Notes: generated from the sequence alone by a model not told the origin. 64,000 nt of DNA from JAZKID01 sp965247525 (GCA_965247525.1 OZ252015.1:372001-436000), one strand, 5' to 3'. Counted from the stretch's first letter, positions 1-8,884 are shown. Numbers and translations are program-made.

Positions 1-1
1 C

Positions 2-451
2 AATCCGCGCAGGCGCCGACGCCGCCGTGGTGGCCGGGGACGTAATCGCAATGGTGCCGAAGGTGAGGCTGTATCAGGCAGCGATGATCAACCTTCCAGT
101 GGCGATGAGGTCAACCCGTCGCATTCTGCTGACGAAAGTGACAATGACAGCAGCGAGGCGAAAGTTGAACGTAGCAATGAACGCCCGCAGCGCCCAACAC
201 GTAATGAAGAACGGCCACGCCGCACGCCGCGCCGCAAGCGCAACACAGCAGACGAGAACAGCAGTGGTGGCGGTGACGAGGCTGTAAAGGCACCGGAGAA
301 TGTGAAGGAAGCGCCCAAACCACAGCTTGTTTCTCAAAACGACGATGATGCGCCTCAAACCATGCCACGCATCCCTGATTTGCCAGAAAGCAATGACGCA
401 CCTGTCAAAAGCGATCGCAAAGGCTGGTGGTCAAAGAAAATTCTTGGCTAA
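2..451 (+). CDS. rne: Ribonuclease E, C-terminal tail (partial)
   Basis: Only the last 149 codons are present, and the gene runs off the left edge. The frame begins with a run of arginines and glycines, continues as a long Asp/Ser/Glu/Arg/Pro-rich disordered stretch, and ends in the motif KGWWSKKILG. That aromatic-basic ending is typical of alphaproteobacterial RNase E, whose disordered C-terminal half holds RNA-binding and degradosome partner sites. The catalytic S1/RNase domain lies outside the window. There are no competing domains in other frames, which are shadows. The identification rests on composition and the terminal motif, so it is good but not absolute. Confidence 0.8.
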   Translation, partial: NPRRRRRRRGGRGRNRNGAEGEAVSGSDDQPSSGDEVNPSHSADESDNDSSEAKVERSNERPQRPTRNEERPRRTPRRKRNTADENSSGGGDEAVKAPENVKEAPKPQLVSQNDDDAPQTMPRIPDLPESNDAPVKSDRKGWWSKKILG

Positions 452-551
452 CATATCAACGGCTTCAATTGCGCATGGAGCGTTTTTGGAGCTTTTCACG
501 GAACTGATTGCAATACTGGTGGTTTGCTCATGACAATCTCGGAGTAATGAT

Positions 552-1046
552 ATGCCTTCAAACAATCCCGTCGCCGCTGCCCTGATCAAAGGGCTGGCTG
601 ACAGCTATGCGCTTTACATCAAAACACAAAACTATCACTGGAACATCACTGGCCCGAACTTTCGTGGGCTTCATCTGCTTTTTGAAGAACAATACGAAGA
701 TTTGCAGGACGCAGTCGATGTTATCGCAGAACATTTACGCACACTCGGTTCAAAAACACCTGCAAGTCTTCATTCATTTCTAAAAACATCTTCGATTAAA
801 GACGGCGATGAAAATTCTGACGAAGACACAATGGTTCGGGATCTTCGTGACAGTCAGGTTATCATCCTCAACACATGGAAAGAGATTTCAGACATTTCTG
901 AAAAGCACGATGATCCAGCAACGGCCGATCTTGCGGTAGATCGCCTGCGAGCGCACAAGAAAAACAATTGGATGCTGTCATCTGTTCTTGATGAAGAAGC
1001 GCCTTCCAGCCTGAAACCGAAACAGGATATTAAAAAAGCAAGCTAG
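552..1046 (+). CDS. dps: Dps-family ferritin-like DNA-binding protein
   Basis: This 164-residue protein belongs to the Dps/miniferritin family, which forms dodecamers, oxidises Fe(II) with peroxide and protects DNA in starvation or oxidative stress. The inter-subunit ferroxidase ligands are visible: His29 (in YHWN), His41, Asp56 and Glu60 with the usual spacing. A basic, Lys-rich C-terminal tail (KPKQDIKKAS) could contact DNA. Length is normal for the family. It stands alone on the plus strand after rne and is followed by a strong hairpin terminator. Regulation by iron or peroxide is known in the family but no operator can be named here. Confidence 0.95.
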   Translation: MPSNNPVAAALIKGLADSYALYIKTQNYHWNITGPNFRGLHLLFEEQYEDLQDAVDVIAEHLRTLGSKTPASLHSFLKTSSIKDGDENSDEDTMVRDLRDSQVIILNTWKEISDISEKHDDPATADLAVDRLRAHKKNNWMLSSVLDEEAPSSLKPKQDIKKAS

Positions 1047-1066
1047 CAAAAATCTCTAAATTTATA

Positions 1067-1101
1067 AAATGTTGCTATCAACAATGATGGCAGCATTTTT
1101 T
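1067..1101 (+). terminator. Rho-independent terminator after dps
   Basis: A 13-bp stem (1067-1079 with 1086-1098, including two G-T wobbles) with a six-base loop is followed directly by a T run. It lies 20 bases after the dps stop codon and fits an intrinsic terminator for that gene. Confidence 0.8.
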
Positions 1102-1108
1102 ATTAAAG

Positions 1109-1129
1109 CTATTTAATCTGATTAAATAG
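1109..1129. repeat. Perfect 10-bp palindrome with one central base
   Basis: CTATTTAATC and GATTAAATAG flank a single T and are followed by TTTTT on the plus strand. It lies between the dps terminator and the convergent end of the acyl-CoA dehydrogenase gene. It could be a second, AT-rich terminator hairpin or a protein-binding operator. Its position downstream of both genes favours termination. Confidence 0.5.
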
Positions 1130-1241
1130 TTTTTCTCCAAAATATATTTTTACCAATACCTCAAATGAAGCATGGTGTAGCAAGGCGTTTTTAATTCAGC
1201 GCCTAACATTTTGTAATCTGTCAAATCGGTGATTTGCGTTG

Positions 1242-2417
1242 TCATTTTCCTGCTTGCGCCAATAACTCTCGGCCAATCAACATTCGGCGAATTTCAGACG
1301 TGCCCGCACCAATTTCATAAAGCTTGGCATCGCGTAACAAACGACCCGCCGGATATTCATTGATGTAGCCATTTCCACCAAGAAGCTGGATGGCATCGAG
1401 CGCAGTCAGTGTTGCCTTTTCGGCGGCATACAAAATAGCACCTGCGGCATCCTGCCGCGTTGTTTCATGCCGGTCGCAAGCTTTGGCAACAGCATAAACA
1501 TAGGCTTTGCAAGCGTTAAGCCCCACATACATGTCGGCAAGCTTGCCTTGGACAAGTTGAAATTCGCCAATGGCTTTACCGAACTGTTTGCGCTGCTGCA
1601 CGTAAGGCACAACAAGATCGAGCGCGGCCTGCATAATGCCCAGAGGCCCTGCCGCCAGAACTGTGCGCTCATAATCGAGACCCGACATCAGAATTTTAAC
1701 ACCCTGCCCCACTTCGCCAAGAACATTCGTTGACGGAACCTCGCAGTTACTGAAAACAAGTTCCCCGGTTTCCGAGCCACGCATTCCGAGCTTGTCGAGC
1801 TTTTGCGCCACAGAAAATCCCTTGAAAGATTTTTCAATCAAAAAAGCCGTGATTCCTTTTGAGCCAGCTTCAATATCCGTTTTTGCGTAAACAACGAGCG
1901 TATCGGCTTGTGGGCCATTTGTGATCCACATTTTCGTGCCGTTGAGTACGAAACCTTCCGATGTTTTATCCGCACGGCAGCGCATTCCCACAACATCAGA
2001 GCCGGCACCACTTTCCGACATGGCAAGCGCCCCAAGATGTGTTCCCGCGATCAGTTCAGGTAAATATTTTTTCTTTTGCGCTTCATTGCCCCAGCGGCGG
2101 ATCTGATTGATGCAAAGATTTGAATGCGCGCCGTAAGACAGGCCAACTGACGCAGAGGCGCGCGAGATTTCTTCCATGGCGATGCAATGCTCTAAATAGC
2201 CAAGGCCGGCTCCGCCCCATTCTTCTTCTACAGTGATGCCGTGAAGTCCCAGAGCGCCCATCTGCGGCCACAACTCGATCGGGAACCAGTCCTCGCGGTC
2301 AATCTTGTCGGCAAGCGGCGCAATTTTTTCGTTCGCAAAAGCGCGGACCACCTCACGAATGCTGTCGGCAGTTTCGCCAAGATCAAAATTGAAAGCCGTA
2401 TGACCAGTTTGTGACAT
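1242..2417 (-). CDS. ivd: Acyl-CoA dehydrogenase, isovaleryl-CoA dehydrogenase type
   Basis: A flavoprotein of 391 residues that oxidises an acyl-CoA at the alpha-beta bond, passing electrons to ETF. It has the N-terminal helical domain, the middle beta-barrel with the MSESGAGSDV and MWITNG motifs and the C-terminal helical domain ending in GAGTSEIRRMLIGREL. The glutamate in GLDYERTVLAAGP sits where isovaleryl-CoA dehydrogenases carry their catalytic base, which points to leucine breakdown. The ATG at 2417 is preceded by AGGA at good spacing; the longer frame would need a TTG at 2429. The usual partner genes for methylcrotonyl-CoA carboxylase are not beside it, so substrate assignment is by sequence only. 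Confidence 0.88.
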   Translation of the reverse strand: MSQTGHTAFNFDLGETADSIREVVRAFANEKIAPLADKIDREDWFPIELWPQMGALGLHGITVEEEWGGAGLGYLEHCIAMEEISRASASVGLSYGAHSNLCINQIRRWGNEAQKKKYLPELIAGTHLGALAMSESGAGSDVVGMRCRADKTSEGFVLNGTKMWITNGPQADTLVVYAKTDIEAGSKGITAFLIEKSFKGFSVAQKLDKLGMRGSETGELVFSNCEVPSTNVLGEVGQGVKILMSGLDYERTVLAAGPLGIMQAALDLVVPYVQQRKQFGKAIGEFQLVQGKLADMYVGLNACKAYVYAVAKACDRHETTRQDAAGAILYAAEKATLTALDAIQLLGGNGYINEYPAGRLLRDAKLYEIGAGTSEIRRMLIGRELLAQAGK

Positions 2418-2558
2418 TTCATTCCTCAATATTTTGCGCCTCGCCTTATTTTTGCTATAGTAAAAATTATAATTCTGCTATGGCTAGTTTTTGAGTTTAT
2501 GGCCTGACATTTCAAGCATTGCGTATGACCTTCTTATTTTACGAATGAGGAAAAGAAA

Positions 2559-3035
2559 ATGAAAATTATCTTACCATCTTATTCAGATTTAAAGACTCAA
2601 AACTCATTTTACGGCGATGAGATTGCAATTAACGAAACAAAATTTGTTGATCTTTTGAAAAAGCTTAATCCCTCTCTTATTGAACAAAATGCGCATACGC
2701 TTTTCGCTTTAATAAACACGAATACAAAATCGCGGACACAAGACCCCGAGTTAAGCCCACAAAGTAATGCGCAACTTATCGATGGAACCGAATGGGAAAA
2801 TTTTTGGGATTTCGTTGCTGATCAGTCGAACGTAAAAACGCATTGCCCATCCTGTATTGAAAATATTTCAACGAAAATCGAAATTGACAATAGTTTATTA
2901 AAACGTTTTTTCAAATCTCAATTGCAGCGCTTTGACAGTGATATGGCACTGCAGACTGAAACAGGCGACACATCCAATAATTTTGAAAAGCTGAAAGAGA
3001 ACTACGTAAACACTGTAGGACAGGATCTTTTGTAA
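2559..3035 (+). CDS. Hypothetical protein, 158 aa
   Basis: I do not recognise a family. The protein is soluble-looking, with no signal peptide or membrane segment, rich in Asn, Lys, Thr and Ser. It holds one CPSC pair near residue 97 that could form a disulfide or bind a metal. A clear ribosome site (GAGGAAAAG) precedes the ATG. The DNA is distinctly AT-richer than its neighbours. It stands alone between ivd (divergent) and mgtE (convergent, 6 bases away). A recently acquired or fast-evolving gene is possible. Confidence 0.65.
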   Translation: MKIILPSYSDLKTQNSFYGDEIAINETKFVDLLKKLNPSLIEQNAHTLFALINTNTKSRTQDPELSPQSNAQLIDGTEWENFWDFVADQSNVKTHCPSCIENISTKIEIDNSLLKRFFKSQLQRFDSDMALQTETGDTSNNFEKLKENYVNTVGQDLL

Positions 3036-3041
3036 ATTTTT

Positions 3042-4469
3042 TTAAAGCTTGAACCACAAAGTTGCTGTTGCAAGAAATGCAAAAAAGCCAACGATATCCG
3101 TCACGGTGGTGACGAACGTGCCAGACGCCACTGCGGGATCTGCACCGCCTTTTTCAAGCACGATTGGAATAGCAATTCCCGCCAGCGCGGCGGCAAGCAT
3201 ATTGGCCAGCATTGCAATTGCAATCACAAAACCAAGCTGCGGTTTTGAAAACCAGAAGGCGGCGACAAGGCCGGTGATGATTGCAAAAGCGAGCCCGTTT
3301 AAAAATCCAACTGACAATTCACGCATAATAATACGCCAGGTATTTGCGCTGCGAAGCTGGCGCGTCGCCAGCGCGCGAACCGCGACCGTCATTGTCTGCG
3401 TGCCCGCATTGCCGCCTTGGCTGGCAACAATTGGCATAAGAACGGCAAGCGCCACCATTTTTTGTAATGAGCCTTCGAAAAGGGCGATGACAGCCGATGC
3501 AGCAATGGCCGTGATCAAGTTGATGAACAACCATGAAAAACGACCACGCGCGATCTTGAAAACGGTATCGCCAATTTCTTCATCGGCCTTGACGCCGCCC
3601 AATGCCTTAATGTCGGCATCGGCTTCTTCTTCGAGAACGTCGACGATATCGTCGATCATGACAACGCCGGCCAGCCTGTCTTTGTCGTCGATGACTGGCG
3701 CCGAAACAAGATTGTAGCGCTGGAAGGTGCGCGCGACTTTTTCCTGATCGGCGTCGATATTAAACGCGTGTTTGGGCACTTGCATCAGCGAGCCGATGGT
3801 TGCGCCTTTGTCGGCACGCAAAATGCTGTTCAGGGTTGCTTCACCAAGCAGTTTGAATTCATTGTCGATGACAAAGATTTCAAAAAAATCATCGGGCAGA
3901 TTTTGGGTGGTCTGGCAATACTGTATCGTTTTTTCGACCGTCCATTCAGGCGGGACAGCGATATAGTCGGTCTGCATCAGACGACCGGCTGTTCCCTCAT
4001 CATAATCAAGGCCGCGTTGAAGCTTGATACGCTCACCCAGCGGCATCAGCGCCAGAATATCGACCCGGTCCTCCTCGGTCATATCCTCCAGAATGGTGAC
4101 AGCGTCGTCGTTATCGAGATCGCGCAGATTGTCGGCGATAAGCTCGTTGGGCAAATCTTCGAGAATTTCCTCACGAAGCGTGTCTGTGACTTCGGTCAGG
4201 GCGTTAAAATCGAAATTTTGGCCTAAAAGGGCGATAAATTGCTGGCGCTCGACAGGGATTAAAACGCCCAGAAGATCACCTAGGTCTGCCTCGTGAAGGT
4301 CGCCTGCGAGCAAAGCCAGATGCGCTCCATCACCGGAGCCAAGGGTTGCAGAAACGGCGGTCAGGAATGCCGGGTCAATATGCCCCTCACTGTCGCGCAA
4401 CGGCGGCAGGCCAGCGCCGCTCGCTTTGCCCTCCACCTCTGCCATCACCTGTTCCATATAAAACTGCAT
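3042..4469 (-). CDS. mgtE: Magnesium transporter MgtE
   Basis: About 475 residues with the MgtE layout: an N-terminal helical superfamily domain (Mg sensor, rich in Asp/Glu/Leu), two CBS domains in the middle, a connecting helix and five membrane segments at the C-terminus beginning near GRFSWLFINLITAIAASAV. The stretch VLMPIVASQGGNAGTQTMTV is the family's pore signature. It is a homodimeric Mg2+ channel gated by cytosolic Mg2+. Several starts are possible: TTG 4475, ATG 4469, ATG 4457. I take 4469. It is divergent from the deacetylase gene. Confidence 0.95.
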   Translation of the reverse strand: MQFYMEQVMAEVEGKASGAGLPPLRDSEGHIDPAFLTAVSATLGSGDGAHLALLAGDLHEADLGDLLGVLIPVERQQFIALLGQNFDFNALTEVTDTLREEILEDLPNELIADNLRDLDNDDAVTILEDMTEEDRVDILALMPLGERIKLQRGLDYDEGTAGRLMQTDYIAVPPEWTVEKTIQYCQTTQNLPDDFFEIFVIDNEFKLLGEATLNSILRADKGATIGSLMQVPKHAFNIDADQEKVARTFQRYNLVSAPVIDDKDRLAGVVMIDDIVDVLEEEADADIKALGGVKADEEIGDTVFKIARGRFSWLFINLITAIAASAVIALFEGSLQKMVALAVLMPIVASQGGNAGTQTMTVAVRALATRQLRSANTWRIIMRELSVGFLNGLAFAIITGLVAAFWFSKPQLGFVIAIAMLANMLAAALAGIAIPIVLEKGGADPAVASGTFVTTVTDIVGFFAFLATATLWFKL

Positions 4470-4588
4470 TCCCAAGGCTTAAGCCAACAAAGCCTATCGA
4501 GACAAGCCGAAGCAGGCATCAACTGTGCTTGAAACAACCTTTCTTTAAGCATAATGAGGCATTGTCTTTGGGGGACGGGTGAAGCGCG

Positions 4589-5938
4589 ATGCGGCAACGG
4601 GTTATTATGGGTTTGGTGGCACTTGCCGCTTTGGGCATTTCGCATTCTGCGATGGCGGCCGGCTGCGCGGCAAATCCTGAAGCGATTGGAACATCCCGCG
4701 TCATGTCGCTCGACACCAGCAAAGGGATGGCATTGGGGGAGCAATACCACCATGACCTGCCGCTGGCCGACAAGGAAATCGTCCTGACATTCGATGATGG
4801 TCCGCTGCCTATTTTTTCGGAAAAAGTGCGTGCCATTTTGAAAGAGCAATGCGTGCGGGCCACTTTTTTTTTGGTTGGACGGAATGCCGCCTCTTATCCT
4901 GAGTTTGTCCGGAAGCTTGCCGAAGATGGGCACACAATCGGCAGCCACACGCTGACACACAACATGAATCTTCCCGCCGATGCCTTTGATGGCAATGGTG
5001 AAATTGATAACGGCATTGCGGCTATCGACAAAGCGCTGAAAACCTCTAAAGCACAAAACAAAACAGCGCCATTCTTTCGTTTTCCCGGCCTCACCGACAA
5101 ACCCGAATTGCGGGCAAAGATGGAAGCCAAGGGCATGGCCATTTTTTCAATTGATGCTGAAGGGGGTGATTGGAAGCGCGATTACACCGGCAAGGATGTT
5201 CTCAACCGCGTGATGAAACAGATCAGCGAAAAGCGCAAAGGCATTGTTCTTCTTCATGACATCCAACCACGCACCGTCAAAATGCTGCCTGAGTTTCTGG
5301 GCCGCCTGAAAAGTGAAGGCTATAAAATCGTTCATGTAATGCCTGCTTCAATGCCGCAGCCTGAGACGCTGACAATTGCGGCGACATCGACTGACGACCT
5401 GGTTGCGGCCACACACTTCCCTCGCTCCACACATAACGGCCATTTTGATATTGGTTCGGCTGCGCCTGAGGCGGCAAAACCGCAGTTGAAAACTGCCGCA
5501 CATGCAAAACTTTCATCTGAGAATGATGTCGATACGGCAATCGCCGAGGCAAAAGCTCGCTTTGCAAAAGAAGATGAGCCAAGCGTCGCGGCTTTACCAG
5601 TGCATGCCGAAGCCAAAACAGTGCCAGAGACCGATCCAGTTTTGATTGCAGCAGAAGCAAAAACAGAAGCGGTCAAGACGGCCGAGGTCAAAACCGATGA
5701 CGATACACGTCGAAGTTTAAGACGCCCCAAGGTTACAAAACGCGATCAAAGGACACGTCTGGCAATGTATCGCCGTCAGCATGACAATGACAGCGATGAC
5801 AGCGCGCCCGCAGGCCTCTTAAACCGCAAGCCTGCAGGACAGTATATTGTCGCGAGCCCGTCTTATATTTCACACCACCGCCCGGCCTCGTCTGAATATC
5901 TGCTCAACTCAATCTTCAACTCTTTCCGCGTCAATTAA
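4589..5938 (+). CDS. Secreted polysaccharide deacetylase with long C-terminal extension
   Basis: 449 residues. An N-terminal signal peptide (hydrophobic VALAALGISHSAMAA) is followed by a NodB-homology carbohydrate esterase 4 domain. The metal and catalytic motifs are visible: TFDDGP, SHTLTH, RFPG, and LLHD near the domain end. It probably removes acetyl groups from N-acetylhexosamines in peptidoglycan or another envelope glycan. About 180 residues follow the domain. They are Ala/Glu/Lys-rich, then strongly basic (RRSLRRPKVTKR), then Ser/Tyr-rich, and match nothing I know. GGTGAAG precedes the ATG. Substrate is not decided by sequence. Confidence 0.88.
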   Translation: MRQRVIMGLVALAALGISHSAMAAGCAANPEAIGTSRVMSLDTSKGMALGEQYHHDLPLADKEIVLTFDDGPLPIFSEKVRAILKEQCVRATFFLVGRNAASYPEFVRKLAEDGHTIGSHTLTHNMNLPADAFDGNGEIDNGIAAIDKALKTSKAQNKTAPFFRFPGLTDKPELRAKMEAKGMAIFSIDAEGGDWKRDYTGKDVLNRVMKQISEKRKGIVLLHDIQPRTVKMLPEFLGRLKSEGYKIVHVMPASMPQPETLTIAATSTDDLVAATHFPRSTHNGHFDIGSAAPEAAKPQLKTAAHAKLSSENDVDTAIAEAKARFAKEDEPSVAALPVHAEAKTVPETDPVLIAAEAKTEAVKTAEVKTDDDTRRSLRRPKVTKRDQRTRLAMYRRQHDNDSDDSAPAGLLNRKPAGQYIVASPSYISHHRPASSEYLLNSIFNSFRVN

Positions 5939-6025
5939 TCTTTTTATTTCTCGAATTTTGAGCAAATGAAGTGTTTTGAGGTGCTTGTCAGCGGCCTCAT
6001 CCTACGCTAATCACTAAAACCTTGT

Positions 6026-6110
6026 GCGGTCGTGGCGGAATTGGTAGACGCGCAGCGTTGAGGTCGCTGTGAAGAAATTCGTGGAGGTTCGAGTCCTCTC
6101 GACCGCACCA
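6026..6110 (+). tRNA. tRNA-Leu (anticodon GAG)
   Basis: An 85-base class II tRNA with CCA encoded. The acceptor GCGGTCG pairs with CGACCGC. The D arm contains GGCGGAATTGGTAGACGC. The anticodon stem CAGCG/CGCTG encloses TTGAGGT with GAG at 6060-6062. There is a long variable arm and the T loop TTCGAGT. Confidence 0.97.
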
Positions 6111-6134
6111 CTTTTATATATTTGATGTTTTGGA

Positions 6135-6518
6135 TTAAGCCTCAGGCTCTACAGGCCCGGCGCTATCGAGATCAAAACTGTCGTCCGTTTTCTCAGTCTT
6201 CGCCTCATCAGGCGCATCGGCAGGCTTGGATTCTTCGGACACTTCATCCCCCAGACTGGCGTCCTCGCCTGCAGCCTGCAGACGCTTCAAGAGCTTGGTG
6301 ATTGTGATGCCGATATGGCCATTATTGACAACAATACCCGCTTTGGCGATGGGTGTGTTATTCGCCATAACAATGACATCGTCCATTTCGGTGGCGTTCA
6401 GCTCAATGACAGCGCCGCGCCCCATTCGCAGGATTTGGTGAACAGGCATTTTGGTCGAGCCAAGCACGACTTCAATATCGACATTGACATTGTCGAGCGT
6501 CTCACCAATTTCAGACAT
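6135..6518 (-). CDS. fliN: Flagellar motor switch protein FliN-like
   Basis: 127 residues. The first ~80 form a SpoA/FliN C-ring domain (DIEVVLGSTKMPVHQILRMGRGAVIEL, then NNTPIAKAGIVVNNGHIGI), which in flagellates sits at the base of the C-ring and helps switch rotation. The last ~45 residues are an acidic Pro/Glu/Asp tail. FliN normally lies in a flagellar operon beside fliM and fliG. Here it is alone between a tRNA and lipB, with no other motility gene in the window. It may be the only copy, relocated, or a paralogue. Confidence 0.85.
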   Translation of the reverse strand: MSEIGETLDNVNVDIEVVLGSTKMPVHQILRMGRGAVIELNATEMDDVIVMANNTPIAKAGIVVNNGHIGITITKLLKRLQAAGEDASLGDEVSEESKPADAPDEAKTEKTDDSFDLDSAGPVEPEA

Positions 6519-6570
6519 CGAATCCCCGAATTTTCATACCTGACTACCTTCGGGCCTATATGGTTAACAA

Positions 6571-7293
6571 ATGCTTGAAAAACCCGCCCGCACCTTCTTT
6601 CGAAGCGATGAACAGCCTGTTGAATGGATCGTCATACATGGACTTGCGCCCTATGCCGAAACGATTGCGCGTATGGAGGCAAGGGTTGCCCAGATTATTG
6701 ACGGCAGCGCCATTGAGGCCGTCTGGCTGCTTGAGCACCCTGCCCTTTACACGGCCGGCACGTCTGCCAATCCTCGCGATTTGCTTGATGCTCGTTTCCC
6801 CGTTCATCAAAGCGGCCGCGGCGGCCAGTTCACCTATCATGGGCCCGGGCAGAGGGTGGCCTATGCAATGCTTGATCTCAACCAGCGTGGCCGCGATGTG
6901 CGGTCTTATGTGCAGGCTTTGGAAGATTGGCTGATCTCGACTTTATGGGATTTCCATATCAGGGGGGAAAAGCGGTGCGAGCGCGTCGGCGTTTGGGTCG
7001 CACGCAACGACCTCAACCAAGCGCGCCGCGCGAGTGGCGAAAACTCGAGAGACGACAAAATCGCCGCGCTCGGCATCCGCTTGCGCAAATGGGTGAGTTT
7101 CCATGGCATTTCGATCAATATCGAGCCCGACCTCAGCCATTTTGACGGCATTGTCCCTTGTGGAATTCTAGAGCATGGCGTGACCAGCTTTGCTGATCTG
7201 GGATTGACAACATCAATGCACGACGTCGATGTGTCTTTAAAAAAGAATTTTGAGAAATTATTTGGACCGATACAAGCGATAAAATCGCTCTAA
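6571..7293 (+). CDS. lipB: Octanoyltransferase LipB
   Basis: 240 residues. It moves octanoyl from acyl carrier protein to lipoyl domains, the first step of lipoate synthesis. The family signature RGGQFTYHGPGQ lies at residues 83-94, the catalytic Cys197 in VPCGI and the conserved Lys163 before LGIRLRKWVSFHG. Length is normal. It is divergent from fliN and overlaps the end of era by four bases, tail to tail. Confidence 0.96.
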   Translation: MLEKPARTFFRSDEQPVEWIVIHGLAPYAETIARMEARVAQIIDGSAIEAVWLLEHPALYTAGTSANPRDLLDARFPVHQSGRGGQFTYHGPGQRVAYAMLDLNQRGRDVRSYVQALEDWLISTLWDFHIRGEKRCERVGVWVARNDLNQARRASGENSRDDKIAALGIRLRKWVSFHGISINIEPDLSHFDGIVPCGILEHGVTSFADLGLTTSMHDVDVSLKKNFEKLFGPIQAIKSL

Positions 7294-8195
7294 TCTTTGA
7301 AATCCAGTCCCATCTCGCGATAGTGCGAGGGATCATCTGACCAGTTCTCGCGTGTTTTGACGTGCAAAAACAGATGCACATTCATCTCGATTAGCGCGCT
7401 TATCTCTTTACGCGCTGCCATTGAAATTGCCTTGATCATCGCCCCGTTTTTACCAAGAACGATTTTTTTCTGGCCATCGCGTTCAACGAAAACTGTCTGG
7501 TCGATGCGAACATCGCCATTCTTTTTATGCTCCCATGCATCGGTTGTGACCGTCAGAGAATACGGCAGTTCCTCATGTAGGCGGTCAAAAAGTTTTTCAC
7601 GCGTGACCTCCGAGGCCAGCATGCGCATTGGCAGGTCAGACAGCTGGTCATCAGGATAAAGCCACGGCCCTGCTGGCAATTCATTTTCAAGAAAAGCGGT
7701 GATCTCTTTCAAGCCATCGCCTTTTGTGGCAGACACCATGAATACGGCTTCTGGCGCAAGCGCTTCTTGGCCTTTGGCCGCGAGAGCCAGCAACTGGTCG
7801 CGCATGACCATATCAATTTTATTGAGGATCAGGATACGACGCCCGCCGCGTTCTTTCAGTTTTTCGGCGATGGCCATGTTTTCACTGTCGAAGCCGCGCT
7901 TGGCATCAATAAGCAGCGCCGAAATGTCGGCGTCACCTGCCCCGCTCCATGCCGAGCGCACCATCGCGCGGTCGAGCCTGCGTTTGGGTGCAAAAATACC
8001 GGGCGTATCGACAAAAATAATCTGCGTTTTGCCTTTCATCATCAGGCCACGAATAATGAAACGCGTTGTTTGCACTTTGCGGCTGACAATCGTGACTTTC
8101 GAGCCGACAAGCGCATTCACCAATGTCGATTTACCGGCATTTGGTGCGCCTAAAATCGCTGCATAACCGCAGCGCATACCCTCTTCGAAATTCAT
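7290..8195 (-). CDS. era: GTPase Era
   Basis: 301 residues. A GTP-binding domain carries GAPNAGKST (G1), DTPG (G3), NKID (G4) and SATKGDG (G5) and is followed by a KH RNA-binding domain with GKNGAMIKAI. Era binds the 3' end of 16S rRNA and helps mature the small ribosomal subunit. The ATG at 8195 overlaps the rnc stop as ATGA; a GTG at 8204 would add three residues. It is the last gene of lepB-rnc-era, so its translation is probably coupled to rnc. Confidence 0.96.
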   Translation of the reverse strand: MNFEEGMRCGYAAILGAPNAGKSTLVNALVGSKVTIVSRKVQTTRFIIRGLMMKGKTQIIFVDTPGIFAPKRRLDRAMVRSAWSGAGDADISALLIDAKRGFDSENMAIAEKLKERGGRRILILNKIDMVMRDQLLALAAKGQEALAPEAVFMVSATKGDGLKEITAFLENELPAGPWLYPDDQLSDLPMRMLASEVTREKLFDRLHEELPYSLTVTTDAWEHKKNGDVRIDQTVFVERDGQKKIVLGKNGAMIKAISMAARKEISALIEMNVHLFLHVKTRENWSDDPSHYREMGLDFKD

Positions 8196-8884
8196 ACCGG
8201 CCACACACCTTCGCGTTTCATCAGTTTTTCTGCCGCCTCTTGTTCGGCATGGCGCTTGGTCGCGCCTTTGCCTTTCTCGGGCTTCAGCGTATCGACTTCA
8301 ACCTTCATCACAAATTCAGGCGCATGGTCAGGCCCGTCACGCTTCACCAGCGTGTAAAGAGGCAGGCCGTAAGTCCGGCTTTGCGCCCATTCCTGAAGCA
8401 GAGTTTTTGCATCGCGCAATTGCTCAGGCGTATGCTCTAAATAAGGCTTCCATGCGCGGGCGACAAATGCTTTGGCTTCATCATAGCCGCCATCAATGTA
8501 GATGGCACCAATAATGGCCTCACACACATCAGCAAGCAGCGCTGATTTGGAGCGGCCGCCAGATTGCAACTCGCTCAAGCCAAGAATAAAATGCGAACCA
8601 AGATCGAGATCGGTCGCAACCTTGGCGCAGGTTTCGGCGCGGACAAGAAACGTATGGCGCGGCGCAAGCTCGCCTTCTTGTGCGTCTGGATTTTGCTGAT
8701 AAAGCGCATCGGCGATACATAGCCCAAGAACGCGGTCACCTAAAAATTCAAGACGCTCGTAGGTTTTATCTTTTGCGCTGGTGCTGTGGCTCGCATGGGT
8801 CAAGGCCTCCCGTAAAAGCGGTAACTGCCGAAAAGTATAACCAAGCGTTTCAAAAAGTGCTTTATCAGTTTTCGAAGCGCTCAT
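8192..8884 (-). CDS. rnc: Ribonuclease III
   Basis: 230 residues. It cleaves double-stranded RNA, including rRNA precursors. The RNase III signature ERLEFLGDRVLGL carries the acidic metal ligands, with a second acidic cluster at LADVCEAIIGAIYIDGG. A C-terminal double-stranded RNA-binding domain ends in GKGATKRHAEQEAAEKLM. The start at 8884 overlaps the lepB stop by four bases, which decides against the longer upstream frame. Confidence 0.96.
   Translation of the reverse strand: MSASKTDKALFETLGYTFRQLPLLREALTHASHSTSAKDKTYERLEFLGDRVLGLCIADALYQQNPDAQEGELAPRHTFLVRAETCAKVATDLDLGSHFILGLSELQSGGRSKSALLADVCEAIIGAIYIDGGYDEAKAFVARAWKPYLEHTPEQLRDAKTLLQEWAQSRTYGLPLYTLVKRDGPDHAPEFVMKVEVDTLKPEKGKGATKRHAEQEAAEKLMKREGVWPV

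Noticed and set aside
3049..3717. 222-residue plus-strand frame opposite mgtE
   Set aside because: It lies wholly inside the well-supported MgtE gene, its translation has no recognisable motif, and its composition is that of a reversed membrane-protein gene.
4445..5056. 203-residue minus-strand frame opposite the start of the deacetylase
   Set aside because: It covers the NodB coding region and has no domain or ribosome site.
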